This document shows positions 1-8,919 of a stretch of DNA of 64,000 nucleotides, piece by piece. Every line of letters begins with the position of its first letter. The stretch's first letter is position 1. Under the pieces are notes generated by a model that was given only the letters and a program-made list of their open reading frames with translations, had not been told where the DNA came from and did no database searches. Location: positions 104,388 to 168,387 of the forward strand of contig NZ_QZVT01000004.1 in assembly GCF_003602275.1 (NCBI RefSeq). The letters are read 5' to 3'. A program made the position numbers and the translations under genes. The DNA is from Arthrobacter cheniae. GTDB lineage: Bacteria; Actinomycetota; Actinomycetes; Actinomycetales; Micrococcaceae.

Positions 1-1
1 C

Positions 2-655
2 GGCACGGAGATCGTCCAGGGCGTCCGGCCGGCGGGCAGCGTGATCACGCTCGCCCAGCTGGAGGACGAGGCCGGGGTCTCCCGAACGGTGATCCGCGAA
101 GTCGTACGGATTCTCGAATCGATGGGCATGGTCGAATCCCGGCGGCGAGTCGGTGTGACCGTACTCCCCGCCACGTCGTGGAGCGTCCTGGACCCCCAGT
201 TGATTCGCTGGCGGCTGACCGGAGCGGAACGGCTGGCTCAACTGCACCGGCTGACCGAGATGCGGCTCGCCCTCGAGCCGACTGCCGCCCGCCTCGCCGC
301 GCGCCGGGCGACGGCTGAAGTAGGAATTGAGTTGCTGGACCTTGCGAGTCGCCTGCGCATCCTCGGCGAGGCCGGCCGAGGCCACGAGCAGCCCTACCTC
401 GAGACCGACATCGCCTTTCACGCACTACTTCTCGCCGCAAGCGGCAATGACATGATCGCCTCCCTCCACGGAATCGTGACGGAGGTGCTGGCAAGCCGCA
501 CCGATCTGGGCCTCTCACCTGCACACCCGGTCGCGGTCGCGTTCGACAACCATGAAGGAGTGGCCCGCGCCATCATGAGCCGGGATGAGAACCTGGCGGA
601 GCAGTACGCGCGGGCAGTAGTGATGGAAGTCTGGCAGGAACTCAGCGACCTCTGA
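2..655 (+). CDS. GntR/FadR-family transcriptional regulator, 5'-truncated by window edge
   Basis: The frame is open from the first complete codon, so the true start lies upstream. The first visible residues are the recognition part of a winged helix-turn-helix (DEAGVSRTVIREVVRILESM), followed by an all-helical FCD effector domain (about residues 80-200) with the usual RL.E.R..LEP.AA motif. FadR-subfamily regulators generally repress sugar-acid or carboxylate catabolic genes when no ligand is present. No target is visible here because the upstream neighbour is outside the window. The family call is firm; the ligand is unknown. Confidence 0.9.
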   Translation, partial: GTEIVQGVRPAGSVITLAQLEDEAGVSRTVIREVVRILESMGMVESRRRVGVTVLPATSWSVLDPQLIRWRLTGAERLAQLHRLTEMRLALEPTAARLAARRATAEVGIELLDLASRLRILGEAGRGHEQPYLETDIAFHALLLAASGNDMIASLHGIVTEVLASRTDLGLSPAHPVAVAFDNHEGVARAIMSRDENLAEQYARAVVMEVWQELSDL

Positions 656-847
656 TCCAGCGAGAAGTGCCGACTCGCTCAGGCACGAGGACGACCGCTG
701 CAGCGCAGCCATCCCGTTCTGCGCGAGCTCGCCGACCCTCGGGCTGTTCGCTCCGCCGTCGACTACCTCACACCGAGCGCGATGCTCCATCGGATCCCCG
801 CGCCGGAGGGAGTGGAAGCTCCCGCGCCGCTCGGGCACACTAGGGAA

Positions 848-1669
848 ATGTCCCCTACCCAGACGTCCTCGCCCCCCGCCATCACCCTGACCATTGCCGG
901 CTCCGAGGCGACGGGCGGCGCCGGCGCGCAGGCCGACCTCAGGACGTTCCAGGAACTCGGCGTCTACGGCATCGTGGCGCTGACATGCATCGTCTCGTTC
1001 GACCCGGAGAACGAGTGGCAGCACCGCTTCGTACCGGTCGAGCAGCAGGTCATCGCCGATCAGCTCGAGGCCATCCAGTCCTGCTACCCGCTCCGCACGG
1101 TCAAGCTCGGGATGCTGGGTACGCCTGCGACGATCGACACGGTGGCGGCCGCCCTGAAAAGCCAGGAGTGGGACAACGTGGTCCTTGATCCGGTGCTCAT
1201 CTGCAAGGGCCAGGAGCCCGGCGCCGCGCTCGACACCGACCAGGCACTCAAGGCGAACATCCTGCCGCTGGCCACCTTCGTCACCCCCAACCACTTCGAG
1301 GCCGAGTCGCTCTCCGGCATCACCATCGAGAACATCGAGGACCTGAAGGAAGCCGCCCGCATCATCCACCGCGAGAGCGGCGCCGTCGTGCTCGCCAAGG
1401 GCGGCGTGCGCATCGAGGGCCCCGACGCCGTCGACGTCTATTTCGATGGCGAGACCCTCGAGGTCCTGTCCGCCCCCAAGGTCGGCGACGTCGCCGTCAG
1501 TGGCGCCGGCTGCACGCTCGCCGCGGCCATCGCCGCAGAACTCGCAAAGGGTGCGGCACCGCTCGACGCCGCCCGCACCGCCAAAACCTTCGTCACCGAG
1601 GGGATCCGCGACCGGGTCGCGTCCAATGCCCCGTTCGACGCCGTCTGGCAAGGCGGCGCGCACGCATAG
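848..1669 (+). CDS. pdxK: Pyridoxine/pyridoxal/pyridoxamine kinase (PdxK/ThiD-like ribokinase fold)
   Basis: Phosphorylates B6 vitamers to the 5'-phosphate in the pyridoxal phosphate salvage pathway. The N-terminus LTIAGSEATGGAGAQADLRT is the ThiD/PdxK substrate-binding signature. Near the C-terminus VSGAGCTLAAA carries the anion hole of the ribokinase superfamily, with Cys in place of the usual catalytic Asp (GAGC rather than GAGD), as in Firmicute-type PdxK. I chose ATG 848 because the conserved segment begins about 12 residues later; an in-frame ATG at 782 would add a non-conserved leader. The protein would be 273 residues. ThiD activity on hydroxymethylpyrimidine cannot be excluded. Confidence 0.85.
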   Translation: MSPTQTSSPPAITLTIAGSEATGGAGAQADLRTFQELGVYGIVALTCIVSFDPENEWQHRFVPVEQQVIADQLEAIQSCYPLRTVKLGMLGTPATIDTVAAALKSQEWDNVVLDPVLICKGQEPGAALDTDQALKANILPLATFVTPNHFEAESLSGITIENIEDLKEAARIIHRESGAVVLAKGGVRIEGPDAVDVYFDGETLEVLSAPKVGDVAVSGAGCTLAAAIAAELAKGAAPLDAARTAKTFVTEGIRDRVASNAPFDAVWQGGAHA

Positions 1670-2196
1670 TGGCAAGCCGTCGGCGGGGCCATGACAGACC
1701 CGGAGTAAGCAGTCCGGCGGACGACGACGGACGTGGCGAGAGCATCAACCAACGCCTCGACCGGAACTGGCAGGAGATGCTGCAGGAGCTGCGCGTCATG
1801 CAGACGGGCATCCAGATCCTGACGGGCTTCCTGCTGACGCTGCCGTTCCAGAGCCGCTTCACCGAACTCGACGACGTCCAGGTGGCCGTCTATCTCTGCC
1901 TGGTGTGCCTGTCGGCCCTGATCACGGCCCTGGTCCTGACCTCGGTCAACCTGCACCGTGTCCTGTTCGGGCTGCGGGTGAAGGCCACACTCGTCCGGCA
2001 TACAGGGGCGATGATCCGTACGACGATCGCCCTCGTGGGACTGGTCCTCGCGGGCACGGCCTGGCTCATTTTCGACCTCGTGCTGAACCGGGCCGCAGGG
2101 CTCACGGTCGCGGGATCCGTCCTGGTCCTGGTGCTTCTCCTCTGGGTCGCCTACCCGCTGGCCGTCCGCCGTCGGGCACTCCGGCAGCGCAGCTGA
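1669..2196 (+). CDS. DUF6328-type integral membrane protein
   Basis: A 175-residue protein starting at a GTG that shares one base with the pdxK stop, suggesting translational coupling. After a charged N-terminus come a conserved segment (NRNWQEMLQELRV-like, then QILTGFLLTLPF) and four hydrophobic stretches (about residues 47-60, 72-95, 113-133, 140-160), consistent with four membrane passes. It resembles the actinobacterial DUF6328 family, which some databases call sodium:proton antiporter; nothing in the sequence supports that activity. Function unknown. Confidence 0.75.
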   Translation: MASRRRGHDRPGVSSPADDDGRGESINQRLDRNWQEMLQELRVMQTGIQILTGFLLTLPFQSRFTELDDVQVAVYLCLVCLSALITALVLTSVNLHRVLFGLRVKATLVRHTGAMIRTTIALVGLVLAGTAWLIFDLVLNRAAGLTVAGSVLVLVLLLWVAYPLAVRRRALRQRS

Positions 2197-2228
2197 CGAC
2201 AGCGGACCTGACGACGGAACGCATCACG

Positions 2229-3713
2229 TCACCCTGAGTGCGCTGCCAGGAACGAGTACACCTCGGTCTCGTCGACGCCGGGGAATGCTCCCGGCGGCAT
2301 GGCCGCGAGCAGGTGCGAGTGCGCCCGGGCACTCGGCCACGCGTGTCCCGCCCACTCCCGCGCCAGGTCCGGCGGCGGCTGCCGGCAGCATGACTCGTCG
2401 GGGCAGAAGGACTTCTCGCGGATGTCCGTGTCCCGTCCCCGGAACCACTTCACCTGCGCATAGGGCACACCGATGCTGAGCGAGAACTCGCCGCTCGCCG
2501 CACGCTCGGTCCGCGCCGTGCACCAGAAGGTGCCGCTCGGGGTGTCGGTGTACTGGTTGTAGGCCCGGAACTTGTCCTGCACGTCGAACACCACCCGGGA
2601 GGTCCACCGCCGGCATGACGGCTGGCCCTCGATCGCGCCGGTGTGGTCCTGCGGGAAGGTCACGCCGTCGTTCTCGTAGGCCTTGTAGATGATGCCGCTC
2701 TTGTGGGTCTTCTGGAAGTGCGTGCGGATGCCGAGGTGTTCGGTCGCCAGGTTGGTGAAGCGGTGCGCGGCGGTCTCGTAGGACACGGCGAAGGTATCCC
2801 GGATGTCCTCGACCGCGATTTCCTTCGCCGCCTTGGCCCGTTCGAGGTACTCCACCGTGGGCCGCTCCGGCAGCAGGAGCGCCGCGGCGAAGTAGTTCGT
2901 CGCCACCCGCTGCCGCAGGAACTCCCCGTAGTTCTCCGGTGTCCGGTGCTCCAGCACGTAGTGGCCGAGTGCCTGGAGCAGCACCGACCGCGGGTCGTGG
3001 TCGGTGCGCTGGGACTGCGTCAGGTAGATCCGGCGGTTCTTCAGGTCCGTGACGGACCTCGTGGAATGGGGCAGGTCATTGACGTGGTGCAGCGAGAAGC
3101 CCAGGTGCGCGGCGATGTCGGCGATGAGGTGCTGGGACACGGGACCTGTGGTGTACCCGACGGCGTCGAGCACGGTCTGCGCCTGCGCCTCGATCTCCGG
3201 GAAATAGTTGTTGCGCTCGCGCATGACGGCACGCAGCTCGACGTTGGCCCGGCGCGCCTCCTCGGGCGTCGCGACCTGCTCGTCGAGCCGCCGCTCCAGC
3301 TCACCCTGCAGGCCCACGAGGGATTCCAGCACCTCCATCGGCAGTCGGGAGGAGATGCGGACCTTCGGCAGGCCCAGGGCTTCGTAGAGGGGACCACGCT
3401 GGGCACGCTCCAGCTCGATCTCGAGTGCGGCACGGCGCGACGGCGGCTCCGAACCCAGCAGGTCGTCGATCGTCACGTCGAGGGCCACTGCGAGACGCTG
3501 CAGCATGCTCAGCTTCGGTTCACGCTTGCCGTTCTCGACCAGTGACAGCTGCGAGGCGACCGTCCCCACGGCGATCCCGAGATCGTCGAGCGTCATGCCC
3601 TTCGCCTTCCTCAGATGTCGCACACGCCGTCCCAGGCTGATCAGGTCCAGTAAGGCGCCCTGCCCTCGTGGCGGGGCTGCGGGTAGGGGGCGGGCCCACG
3701 CGGGAGTCGTCAT
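2229..3713 (-). CDS. ramB: RamB-type short-chain-acyl-responsive transcriptional regulator
   Basis: 494 residues from an ATG at 3713; a longer reading from 3782 has no conserved sequence. An N-terminal XRE helix-turn-helix (LGRRVRHLRKAKGMTLDDLG, then SQLSLVENGKREPKL) is followed by an IrrE/ImmA-like region (about 190-330, with an ALGHYVLEH motif) and a Cys-rich C-terminal DUF2083 short-chain fatty acyl regulator domain (CRRW, CPDESCC). In Corynebacterium, RamB controls acetate and glyoxylate genes. Here it is divergent from aceA-aceB, which fits the same role. Confident in family; that it controls aceA here is inferred from position. Confidence 0.88.
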   Translation of the reverse strand: MTTPAWARPLPAAPPRGQGALLDLISLGRRVRHLRKAKGMTLDDLGIAVGTVASQLSLVENGKREPKLSMLQRLAVALDVTIDDLLGSEPPSRRAALEIELERAQRGPLYEALGLPKVRISSRLPMEVLESLVGLQGELERRLDEQVATPEEARRANVELRAVMRERNNYFPEIEAQAQTVLDAVGYTTGPVSQHLIADIAAHLGFSLHHVNDLPHSTRSVTDLKNRRIYLTQSQRTDHDPRSVLLQALGHYVLEHRTPENYGEFLRQRVATNYFAAALLLPERPTVEYLERAKAAKEIAVEDIRDTFAVSYETAAHRFTNLATEHLGIRTHFQKTHKSGIIYKAYENDGVTFPQDHTGAIEGQPSCRRWTSRVVFDVQDKFRAYNQYTDTPSGTFWCTARTERAASGEFSLSIGVPYAQVKWFRGRDTDIREKSFCPDESCCRQPPPDLAREWAGHAWPSARAHSHLLAAMPPGAFPGVDETEVYSFLAAHSG

Positions 3714-3728
3714 TTCTTGACGGTACGC

Positions 3729-3746
3729 GAAGAAGTGCGTTTCTTC
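3729..3746. promoter_or_regulatory. Perfect inverted repeat between ramB and aceA (candidate operator)
   Basis: GAAGAA, a 6-base spacer, then TTCTTC, a perfect dyad. It lies 15 bases upstream of the ramB start and about 90 bases upstream of aceA, in the divergent promoter region. It could be an autoregulatory or RamB/GlxR-type site, but it does not closely match the published corynebacterial RamB consensus. Confidence 0.4.
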
Positions 3747-3838
3747 CCAGTGTTCTGCTCTAGGAAGTCCGGTAGAACTCACGAATTGTTGTTTCTACAC
3801 CCGCTGGGGCAATCCGGCGATGGACCAAGGAGACAGCA

Positions 3839-5170
3839 ATGACACAGCACTCAGGCAGCTCGAGTCCCACCGACGGACCGCAGGGGGCGGCAGCTGCCGC
3901 CGAGGCACTCGCCCTCGAGTGGTCGGCCGACCCGCGCTGGAACGGTGTCCGGCGCGACTACTCGGCCGCCGACGTCGTCCGGCTCCGCGGTAGCGTCCAG
4001 GAGGAGCACACCCTGGCCCGTCGCGGCGCCGAGAAGCTGTGGCACCAGCTGACCACCGAGGCCGGCTCCGGCGGTTATACGAATGCCCTCGGCGCGCTCA
4101 CGGGAAACCAGGCCGTACAGCAGGTCAAGGCCGGGCTTCGTGCCATCTACCTCTCGGGTTGGCAGGTGGCCGCCGATGCCAACACCTCGGGCCACACCTA
4201 CCCCGACCAGTCCCTGTACCCGGCGAACTCGGTACCCACCGTGGTCCGGCGTATCAACAACGCGCTGCTCCGAGCCGACCAGATCGAGTGGGCCGAGGGT
4301 ACGTCGACGGTCGAGGACTGGCTCGTGCCGATCGTCGCAGACGCCGAAGCCGGCTTCGGCGGGCCGTTGAACGCGTACGAACTCATGAAATCGATGATCC
4401 AGGCGGGTGCGGCCGGGATCCACTGGGAGGACCAGCTCGCGTCCGAGAAGAAGTGCGGGCACCTCGGTGGCAAGGTCCTGATCCCCACCCAACAGCACGT
4501 GCGGACCCTGAACGCGGCTCGTCTCGCTGCCGACGTCGCGGGGGCGCCGTCCGTCATCGTCGCCCGCACCGATGCCGAGGCCGCGACGCTCATCACGTCC
4601 GACGTCGACGAACGGGACCAGCCCTTCGTCACCGGCGAGCGGACCCCGGAAGGTTTCTACCAGGTGCGCAACGGCCTCGAAGCGTGCATTGCCCGCGGCC
4701 GGGCGTACGCCCCCTACGCGGACCTGCTCTGGATGGAGACCGGCACACCGGACCTCGACCTGGCTCGCCGCTTCGCCGAGGGCATCAAGTCCGAGTTCCC
4801 CGACCAGATGCTCGCCTACAACTGCTCGCCGTCGTTCAACTGGCGCAAGCACCTCGACGACGCGACGATCGCGACCTTCCAGCGCGAACTCGGCGCCATG
4901 GGCTTCACCTTCCAGTTCATCACCCTCGCCGGCTTCCATGCGCTGAACTACTCCATGTTCGAACTCGCGAACGGTTACGCCCAGGACGGGATGAGCGCCT
5001 ACGTCGAGCTCCAGGAGCGCGAGTTCGCCGCCGAGTCCCGCGGCTACACCGCCACAAAGCACCAGCGCGAGGTGGGCACCGGGTACTTCGACCAGATCGC
5101 CACCGCCCTGAATCCCACGGGCAGCACCCTCGCACTCGCCGGATCCACCGAGACCCAGCAATTCCACTAG
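3839..5170 (+). CDS. aceA: Isocitrate lyase
   Basis: Cleaves isocitrate to glyoxylate and succinate, the first step of the glyoxylate shunt needed for growth on acetate or fatty acids. The 443-residue length is typical of the bacterial enzyme. The active-site loop [10 protein letters not shown] with the catalytic Cys is present (about residues 201-210), as are [10 protein letters not shown] (metal and substrate binding) and NCSPSFNW. The start ATG follows AAGGAGACAGCA. It is followed 26 bases later by aceB, so the two are probably cotranscribed under RamB control. Confidence 0.97.
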   Translation: MTQHSGSSSPTDGPQGAAAAAEALALEWSADPRWNGVRRDYSAADVVRLRGSVQEEHTLARRGAEKLWHQLTTEAGSGGYTNALGALTGNQAVQQVKAGLRAIYLSGWQVAADANTSGHTYPDQSLYPANSVPTVVRRINNALLRADQIEWAEGTSTVEDWLVPIVADAEAGFGGPLNAYELMKSMIQAGAAGIHWEDQLASEKKCGHLGGKVLIPTQQHVRTLNAARLAADVAGAPSVIVARTDAEAATLITSDVDERDQPFVTGERTPEGFYQVRNGLEACIARGRAYAPYADLLWMETGTPDLDLARRFAEGIKSEFPDQMLAYNCSPSFNWRKHLDDATIATFQRELGAMGFTFQFITLAGFHALNYSMFELANGYAQDGMSAYVELQEREFAAESRGYTATKHQREVGTGYFDQIATALNPTGSTLALAGSTETQQFH

Positions 5171-5196
5171 AACTGCCAAACCTCCAGGAGCACGCC

Positions 5197-6825
5197 ATGA
5201 ATCACCATTACACCCTGAACGGCATCACCCTCACCGCTCCACCCGTGCAGCGCCAGGGCGAGATCCTCACGCGTGATGCCCTCGACTTCGTCAAGGCGCT
5301 GCACCTGGCCACGCACAAGCGACGCGAGGAGCTCCTCGACCACCGCTGCCGTCAGCGACAGGCTGTCGCCGCCGGCGTCGATCCCCGATTCCTTCCCGGG
5401 ACCCGGCACATCCGGGAGGACGCATCCTGGCAGGTGGCATCTCCTGCGCCCGGTCTCGAGGACCGCCGCGTCGAGATCACCGGCCCCGTGGACCGCAAGA
5501 TGACGATCAACGCCCTGAACTCCGGGGCGAAGGTGTGGCTCGCCGACATGGAGGACTCCTCGACGCCGTCGTGGTCCAACGTGATCGGCGGGCAGCTGAA
5601 CCTCAAGGATGCACTCGCCGGGCGCATCGACTTCACGTCCCCGGAGGGCAAGGACTACCGCGTGCAGGGCGCCCCCGACGGACTGCCGACGATCGTCGTC
5701 CGGCCCCGGGGCTGGCACCTGCCGGAGAAGCACGTCCTCATCCAGGACGTCGCCGTCGCCGGCGGGCTCCTCGATTTCGCCCTCTACTTCTTCCACAATG
5801 CGCGCACGCTCGTCCAGCAGGGCCGTGGCCCCTACTTCTACCTGCCTAAGATAGAGAACCACCTGGAGGCGCGGCTGTGGAACGACATCTTCATCCAGGC
5901 CCAGCAACTCCTCGGGATGCCACAGGGCACCATCCGCGCCACGGTGCTGATCGAAACCATCACGGCCGCCTTCGAGATGGAGGAGATCCTGTACGAGCTA
6001 CGGGACCACTCATCGGGGCTGAATGCGGGCCGATGGGATTACATCTTCTCGGTGATCAAGAACTTCCGCACACGAGGGCCGCGCTTCGTGCTGCCGGACC
6101 GCAACGCGGTGACCATGACAGCTCCCTTCATGCGGGCCTACACCGAGCAACTCGTCCGTGCGTGCCACCGGCGCGGTGCACACGCTATCGGTGGCATGGC
6201 GGCCTTCATCCCCAACCGGCGGGACGGCGAAGCCAATGCCCTCGCCCTGGACAGGGTGCGCGCGGACAAGTCCCGCGAGGCCGACGACGGCTTCGACGGC
6301 TCGTGGGTCGCGCATCCCGACCTCGTACCGGTGGCGATGGAGGTCTTCGACGCGAAGCTCGGCGACCGGCCGAACCAGATCGATCGCCTGCGCGACGACG
6401 TCGTACCCGATGACCGGGCCCTGCTCGACATCGCCTCGACCCCGGGCACCATCACCGAGCGCGGCGTGCGGGACAACCTCGAGATCGGGGTCCGTTACAT
6501 TGAGTCCTGGCTGCGCGGCCACGGTGCCGCAGCGATCAACAACCTGATGGAGGACGCCGCCACGGCGGAGATCTCGCGATCGCAGATCTGGCAGTGGATC
6601 TATTCGACCGCCATCACGGACGACGGCGACATCATCACCCGGGAATGGGTCACCTGCCTGCTCGACGAGGAGTTCGATGCGCTCCCCCGTTTCGACGGCG
6701 ACCGCTTCGACGAAGCCCGTGAGGTCTTCGAGGAGGTGGCACTCGGCGAGAGGTTCCCGGCCTTCCTGACGGTCACCGCCTACCTGAAGTACCTGCGGGA
6801 CGGCAGGACCCTGGCCGCTGCCTGA
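5197..6825 (+). CDS. aceB: Malate synthase A
   Basis: Condenses glyoxylate with acetyl-CoA to malate, completing the glyoxylate shunt. The 542-residue length matches the A isoform rather than the larger G form. Visible family motifs include VWLADMEDSSTPSW, GPYFYLPKIENH, RATVLIETITAAFEMEEI and GRWDYIFS. ATG 5197 is chosen because CCAGGAG lies 6 bases before it and the conserved sequence begins within 20 residues; the frame is open far upstream only by chance overlap with aceA. Confidence 0.97.
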   Translation: MNHHYTLNGITLTAPPVQRQGEILTRDALDFVKALHLATHKRREELLDHRCRQRQAVAAGVDPRFLPGTRHIREDASWQVASPAPGLEDRRVEITGPVDRKMTINALNSGAKVWLADMEDSSTPSWSNVIGGQLNLKDALAGRIDFTSPEGKDYRVQGAPDGLPTIVVRPRGWHLPEKHVLIQDVAVAGGLLDFALYFFHNARTLVQQGRGPYFYLPKIENHLEARLWNDIFIQAQQLLGMPQGTIRATVLIETITAAFEMEEILYELRDHSSGLNAGRWDYIFSVIKNFRTRGPRFVLPDRNAVTMTAPFMRAYTEQLVRACHRRGAHAIGGMAAFIPNRRDGEANALALDRVRADKSREADDGFDGSWVAHPDLVPVAMEVFDAKLGDRPNQIDRLRDDVVPDDRALLDIASTPGTITERGVRDNLEIGVRYIESWLRGHGAAAINNLMEDAATAEISRSQIWQWIYSTAITDDGDIITREWVTCLLDEEFDALPRFDGDRFDEAREVFEEVALGERFPAFLTVTAYLKYLRDGRTLAAA

Positions 6826-6849
6826 GACGCCGCGTGCGTCGGGCGCCCC

Positions 6850-7530
6850 CTACGGGGCGGTCGGCGCAGGAGTCGGTGTCGGCTGGCCCTCACCCGCGCA
6901 CCGCAGCGCCGCCGGAGTGATGTCGATCCCCTCGGGCGGGATGATTCCTGCGTAGGACGTCCCGACGACGACGTCCACCGTCCGGTCCTCGCGCTCGTCG
7001 GCCACATAGAGGGAATCGGGGATGGTCCGCTGCAGCGTGAAGGCGTTGGCGCGCCCGCCCTCGCCGGAGATGATGATGGCGGTCATGCCCGTCGGGCCCA
7101 CCTGCTTGTTGCCGATATCCCGGACGGCGAAGGCCCGTCCGCGGAGCTGGTCCGCCGCCGTCGTGGCGAGCCCGTCGATGGTGGTGCTGTTGAAGACGTT
7201 GACCGTGATGGCACTCGGGTCCTGGTAGTCGAAGGGCCCGGCCGGGCAGGTCGAGGTGGGCTCCGGCGAGGGCTCGGACGCACCGATGCTGATGTCCCCG
7301 CGGGCGATGCCGAGCGCAACGTACACGGCCGCCGCCACGAGGCCGATCAGCAGGACGAGCACCACTCCGTGGCGGATCCTCCGCATGGATGAGCGACGGC
7401 GGCGCGCGGCGTCGTCCTCCTCGAAGACGGCGCCGAGGTCCGTCTCGGTGACGATCCGATGTCCGTGCCACTCGGTCGGATCGCGCTTCGCCTGCGCCCG
7501 TTGCCGGCGCGGCGAGTCCTGCTCAGTCAT
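6850..7530 (-). CDS. LytR C-terminal (LytR_C) domain membrane-anchored protein
   Basis: 226 residues: a charged N-terminal cytoplasmic part, one transmembrane helix (about residues 56-76, HGVVLVLLIGLVAAAVYVAL), a Ser/Pro linker, then an extracytoplasmic LytR_C domain (ITVNVFNSTTIDGLATTAA...). LytR_C proteins are associated with the cell envelope of Gram-positive bacteria, some with LCP-family glycopolymer transferases, but this one has no LCP catalytic domain. The start overlaps the end of the upstream VapB-like gene by 8 bases, so the two form an operon. Confidence 0.8.
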   Translation of the reverse strand: MTEQDSPRRQRAQAKRDPTEWHGHRIVTETDLGAVFEEDDAARRRRSSMRRIRHGVVLVLLIGLVAAAVYVALGIARGDISIGASEPSPEPTSTCPAGPFDYQDPSAITVNVFNSTTIDGLATTAADQLRGRAFAVRDIGNKQVGPTGMTAIIISGEGGRANAFTLQRTIPDSLYVADEREDRTVDVVVGTSYAGIIPPEGIDITPAALRCAGEGQPTPTPAPTAP

Positions 7531-7822
7531 TGAGCACGAGGACTCTCGCATGCAGGATGGTTCGCTGGTGCAGCGCGGTCCGGACGGCCCTGTGCAGTCC
7601 GTCCTCGAGGTACATCGTCTCGTTCCACTGCACCACATGCGGGAACAGGTCGCCGAAGAATGTCGAGTCCTCGGCGAGCAGGGCCTCGAGGTCGAGCGTC
7701 GTCTTGGTGGTCACGAGTTCGTCGAGCCGCACTTGCCGCGGCGCCACCTCTGCCCAGTCCTTGGGGGTCACGTGTCCGTGGTCGGGGTACGGTCGGCCGT
7801 CACTCACTGCTTTGAAGATCAC
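7523..7822 (-). CDS. Small conserved actinobacterial protein annotated as VapB-like
   Basis: 99 residues from a GTG start. The N-terminus (MIFKAVSDGRPYPDHG) and the VRLDELVTTK.TLDLEALL motif are typical of a small protein widespread in Actinobacteria that databases label a VapB-family antitoxin. No PIN-domain toxin gene is adjacent: the partner downstream is a LytR_C protein. A toxin-antitoxin role is therefore doubtful. Its real function is unknown. Confidence 0.75.
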   Translation of the reverse strand: MIFKAVSDGRPYPDHGHVTPKDWAEVAPRQVRLDELVTTKTTLDLEALLAEDSTFFGDLFPHVVQWNETMYLEDGLHRAVRTALHQRTILHARVLVLND

Positions 7823-7910
7823 TGGTACAGCCTAGGTAATCGCGGGGGCCAAATGGAACGTGGGCACCCTGCAGGGGCCATCTCGTGGCCTAATGGTTAC
7901 GCCCGGAGCC

Positions 7911-8837
7911 TCAGGAGGCATGGGTGGACAGAGCGGGCAGCTCGTCGCCGGACGCGGGGTAGGAGGGCTGCGCACCGGCGTGCTGGACGGCGTAGGAACC
8001 GACCCGGACGGCGAACCGGACGGCAGCGTCGAGGCTTTCTCCTTCGCAGAGCCGTGCAGCGAGCGCACCGACGAAGGCATCGCCCGCGCCGGTCGTGTCC
8101 ACCGTGGGGACGCGTGGCGCGGGTACGGCGAGGACGCGACCGCCCTCGGTCACGAGGGCCCCGGCTCCACCGAGCGTCATCACCACGGATGCGAAGCCGC
8201 AGGCCAGGAGGGCCTCCACGACGGCGACGTGGTCCGCATCAGGATCACCCCCGAACTGCGCGAGGACGAGCGCCCCCTCGTGCTCGTTGACCACCAGCGG
8301 ATCCGCCCGGAGAAGCACCTGGCGGTCGAGGGCGATGACGGGCGCCAGGTTGATGATCACCCGCCCGGCCGAAGTCCGGACAGCAACCCCGATCGAGGCG
8401 GCAGGGAGTTCACCCTGGACGACGACGACGGCCGCGCCCCTGATGACGTCCGCCGACGCGGACACGAGTTCGGACGTGACCTCCGCGTTCGCGCCGGGAA
8501 CCACCACGATGGTGTTCTCGCCGTCGTCGGATACCTCCACGACGGCGACGCCGGTACCGCCGTCCGTGCGGCTCACGCCCTGGAGGTCCACGCCGGCGGT
8601 GGTCAGTGCCGAGAGCGCGGTGTCGGCATACGCATCCGAGCCCACGGCACCGATCATGGTGACATCGGCTCCGAGCAACGCCGCGGCCACGGCCTGGTTG
8701 GCACCCTTGCCACCGGGCAGCACCGCCATCGATCGGCCCAGGACGGTCTCACCCGGGTGCGGGTGCCGTTCGAGGGTGATGACGAGGTCCACGTTGATGG
8801 ACCCGACGACGACGATGCCCGATGGTGCGCTCTCCAT
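7911..8837 (-). CDS. rbsK: Ribokinase
   Basis: PfkB-family sugar kinase of 308 residues. It contains the N-terminal signature IVVVGSINVDLVITLERHPHPGETV and GGKGANQAVAAALLGA, which are ribokinase-specific, and the C-terminal ATP-binding and catalytic signature DTTGAGDAFVGAL with the catalytic Asp. It phosphorylates D-ribose at O5 so that ribose can enter the pentose phosphate pathway. No rbs transporter lies next to it. The start at 8837 is chosen because IVVVGSINVD begins eight residues later. Confidence 0.93.
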   Translation of the reverse strand: MESAPSGIVVVGSINVDLVITLERHPHPGETVLGRSMAVLPGGKGANQAVAAALLGADVTMIGAVGSDAYADTALSALTTAGVDLQGVSRTDGGTGVAVVEVSDDGENTIVVVPGANAEVTSELVSASADVIRGAAVVVVQGELPAASIGVAVRTSAGRVIINLAPVIALDRQVLLRADPLVVNEHEGALVLAQFGGDPDADHVAVVEALLACGFASVVMTLGGAGALVTEGGRVLAVPAPRVPTVDTTGAGDAFVGALAARLCEGESLDAAVRFAVRVGSYAVQHAGAQPSYPASGDELPALSTHAS

Positions 8838-8919
8838 GCGTGAAAGTCTTCCACGCCGCCGGAAACGGCCGAACGTCACCGAATGGAAGGTGGACGCGCT
8901 GCTGGAACATAATGGGAAC

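Noticed and set aside
1669..2196. Sodium:proton antiporter
   Set aside because: The label is used for this family in databases, but no antiporter motif or charged membrane residues are visible.
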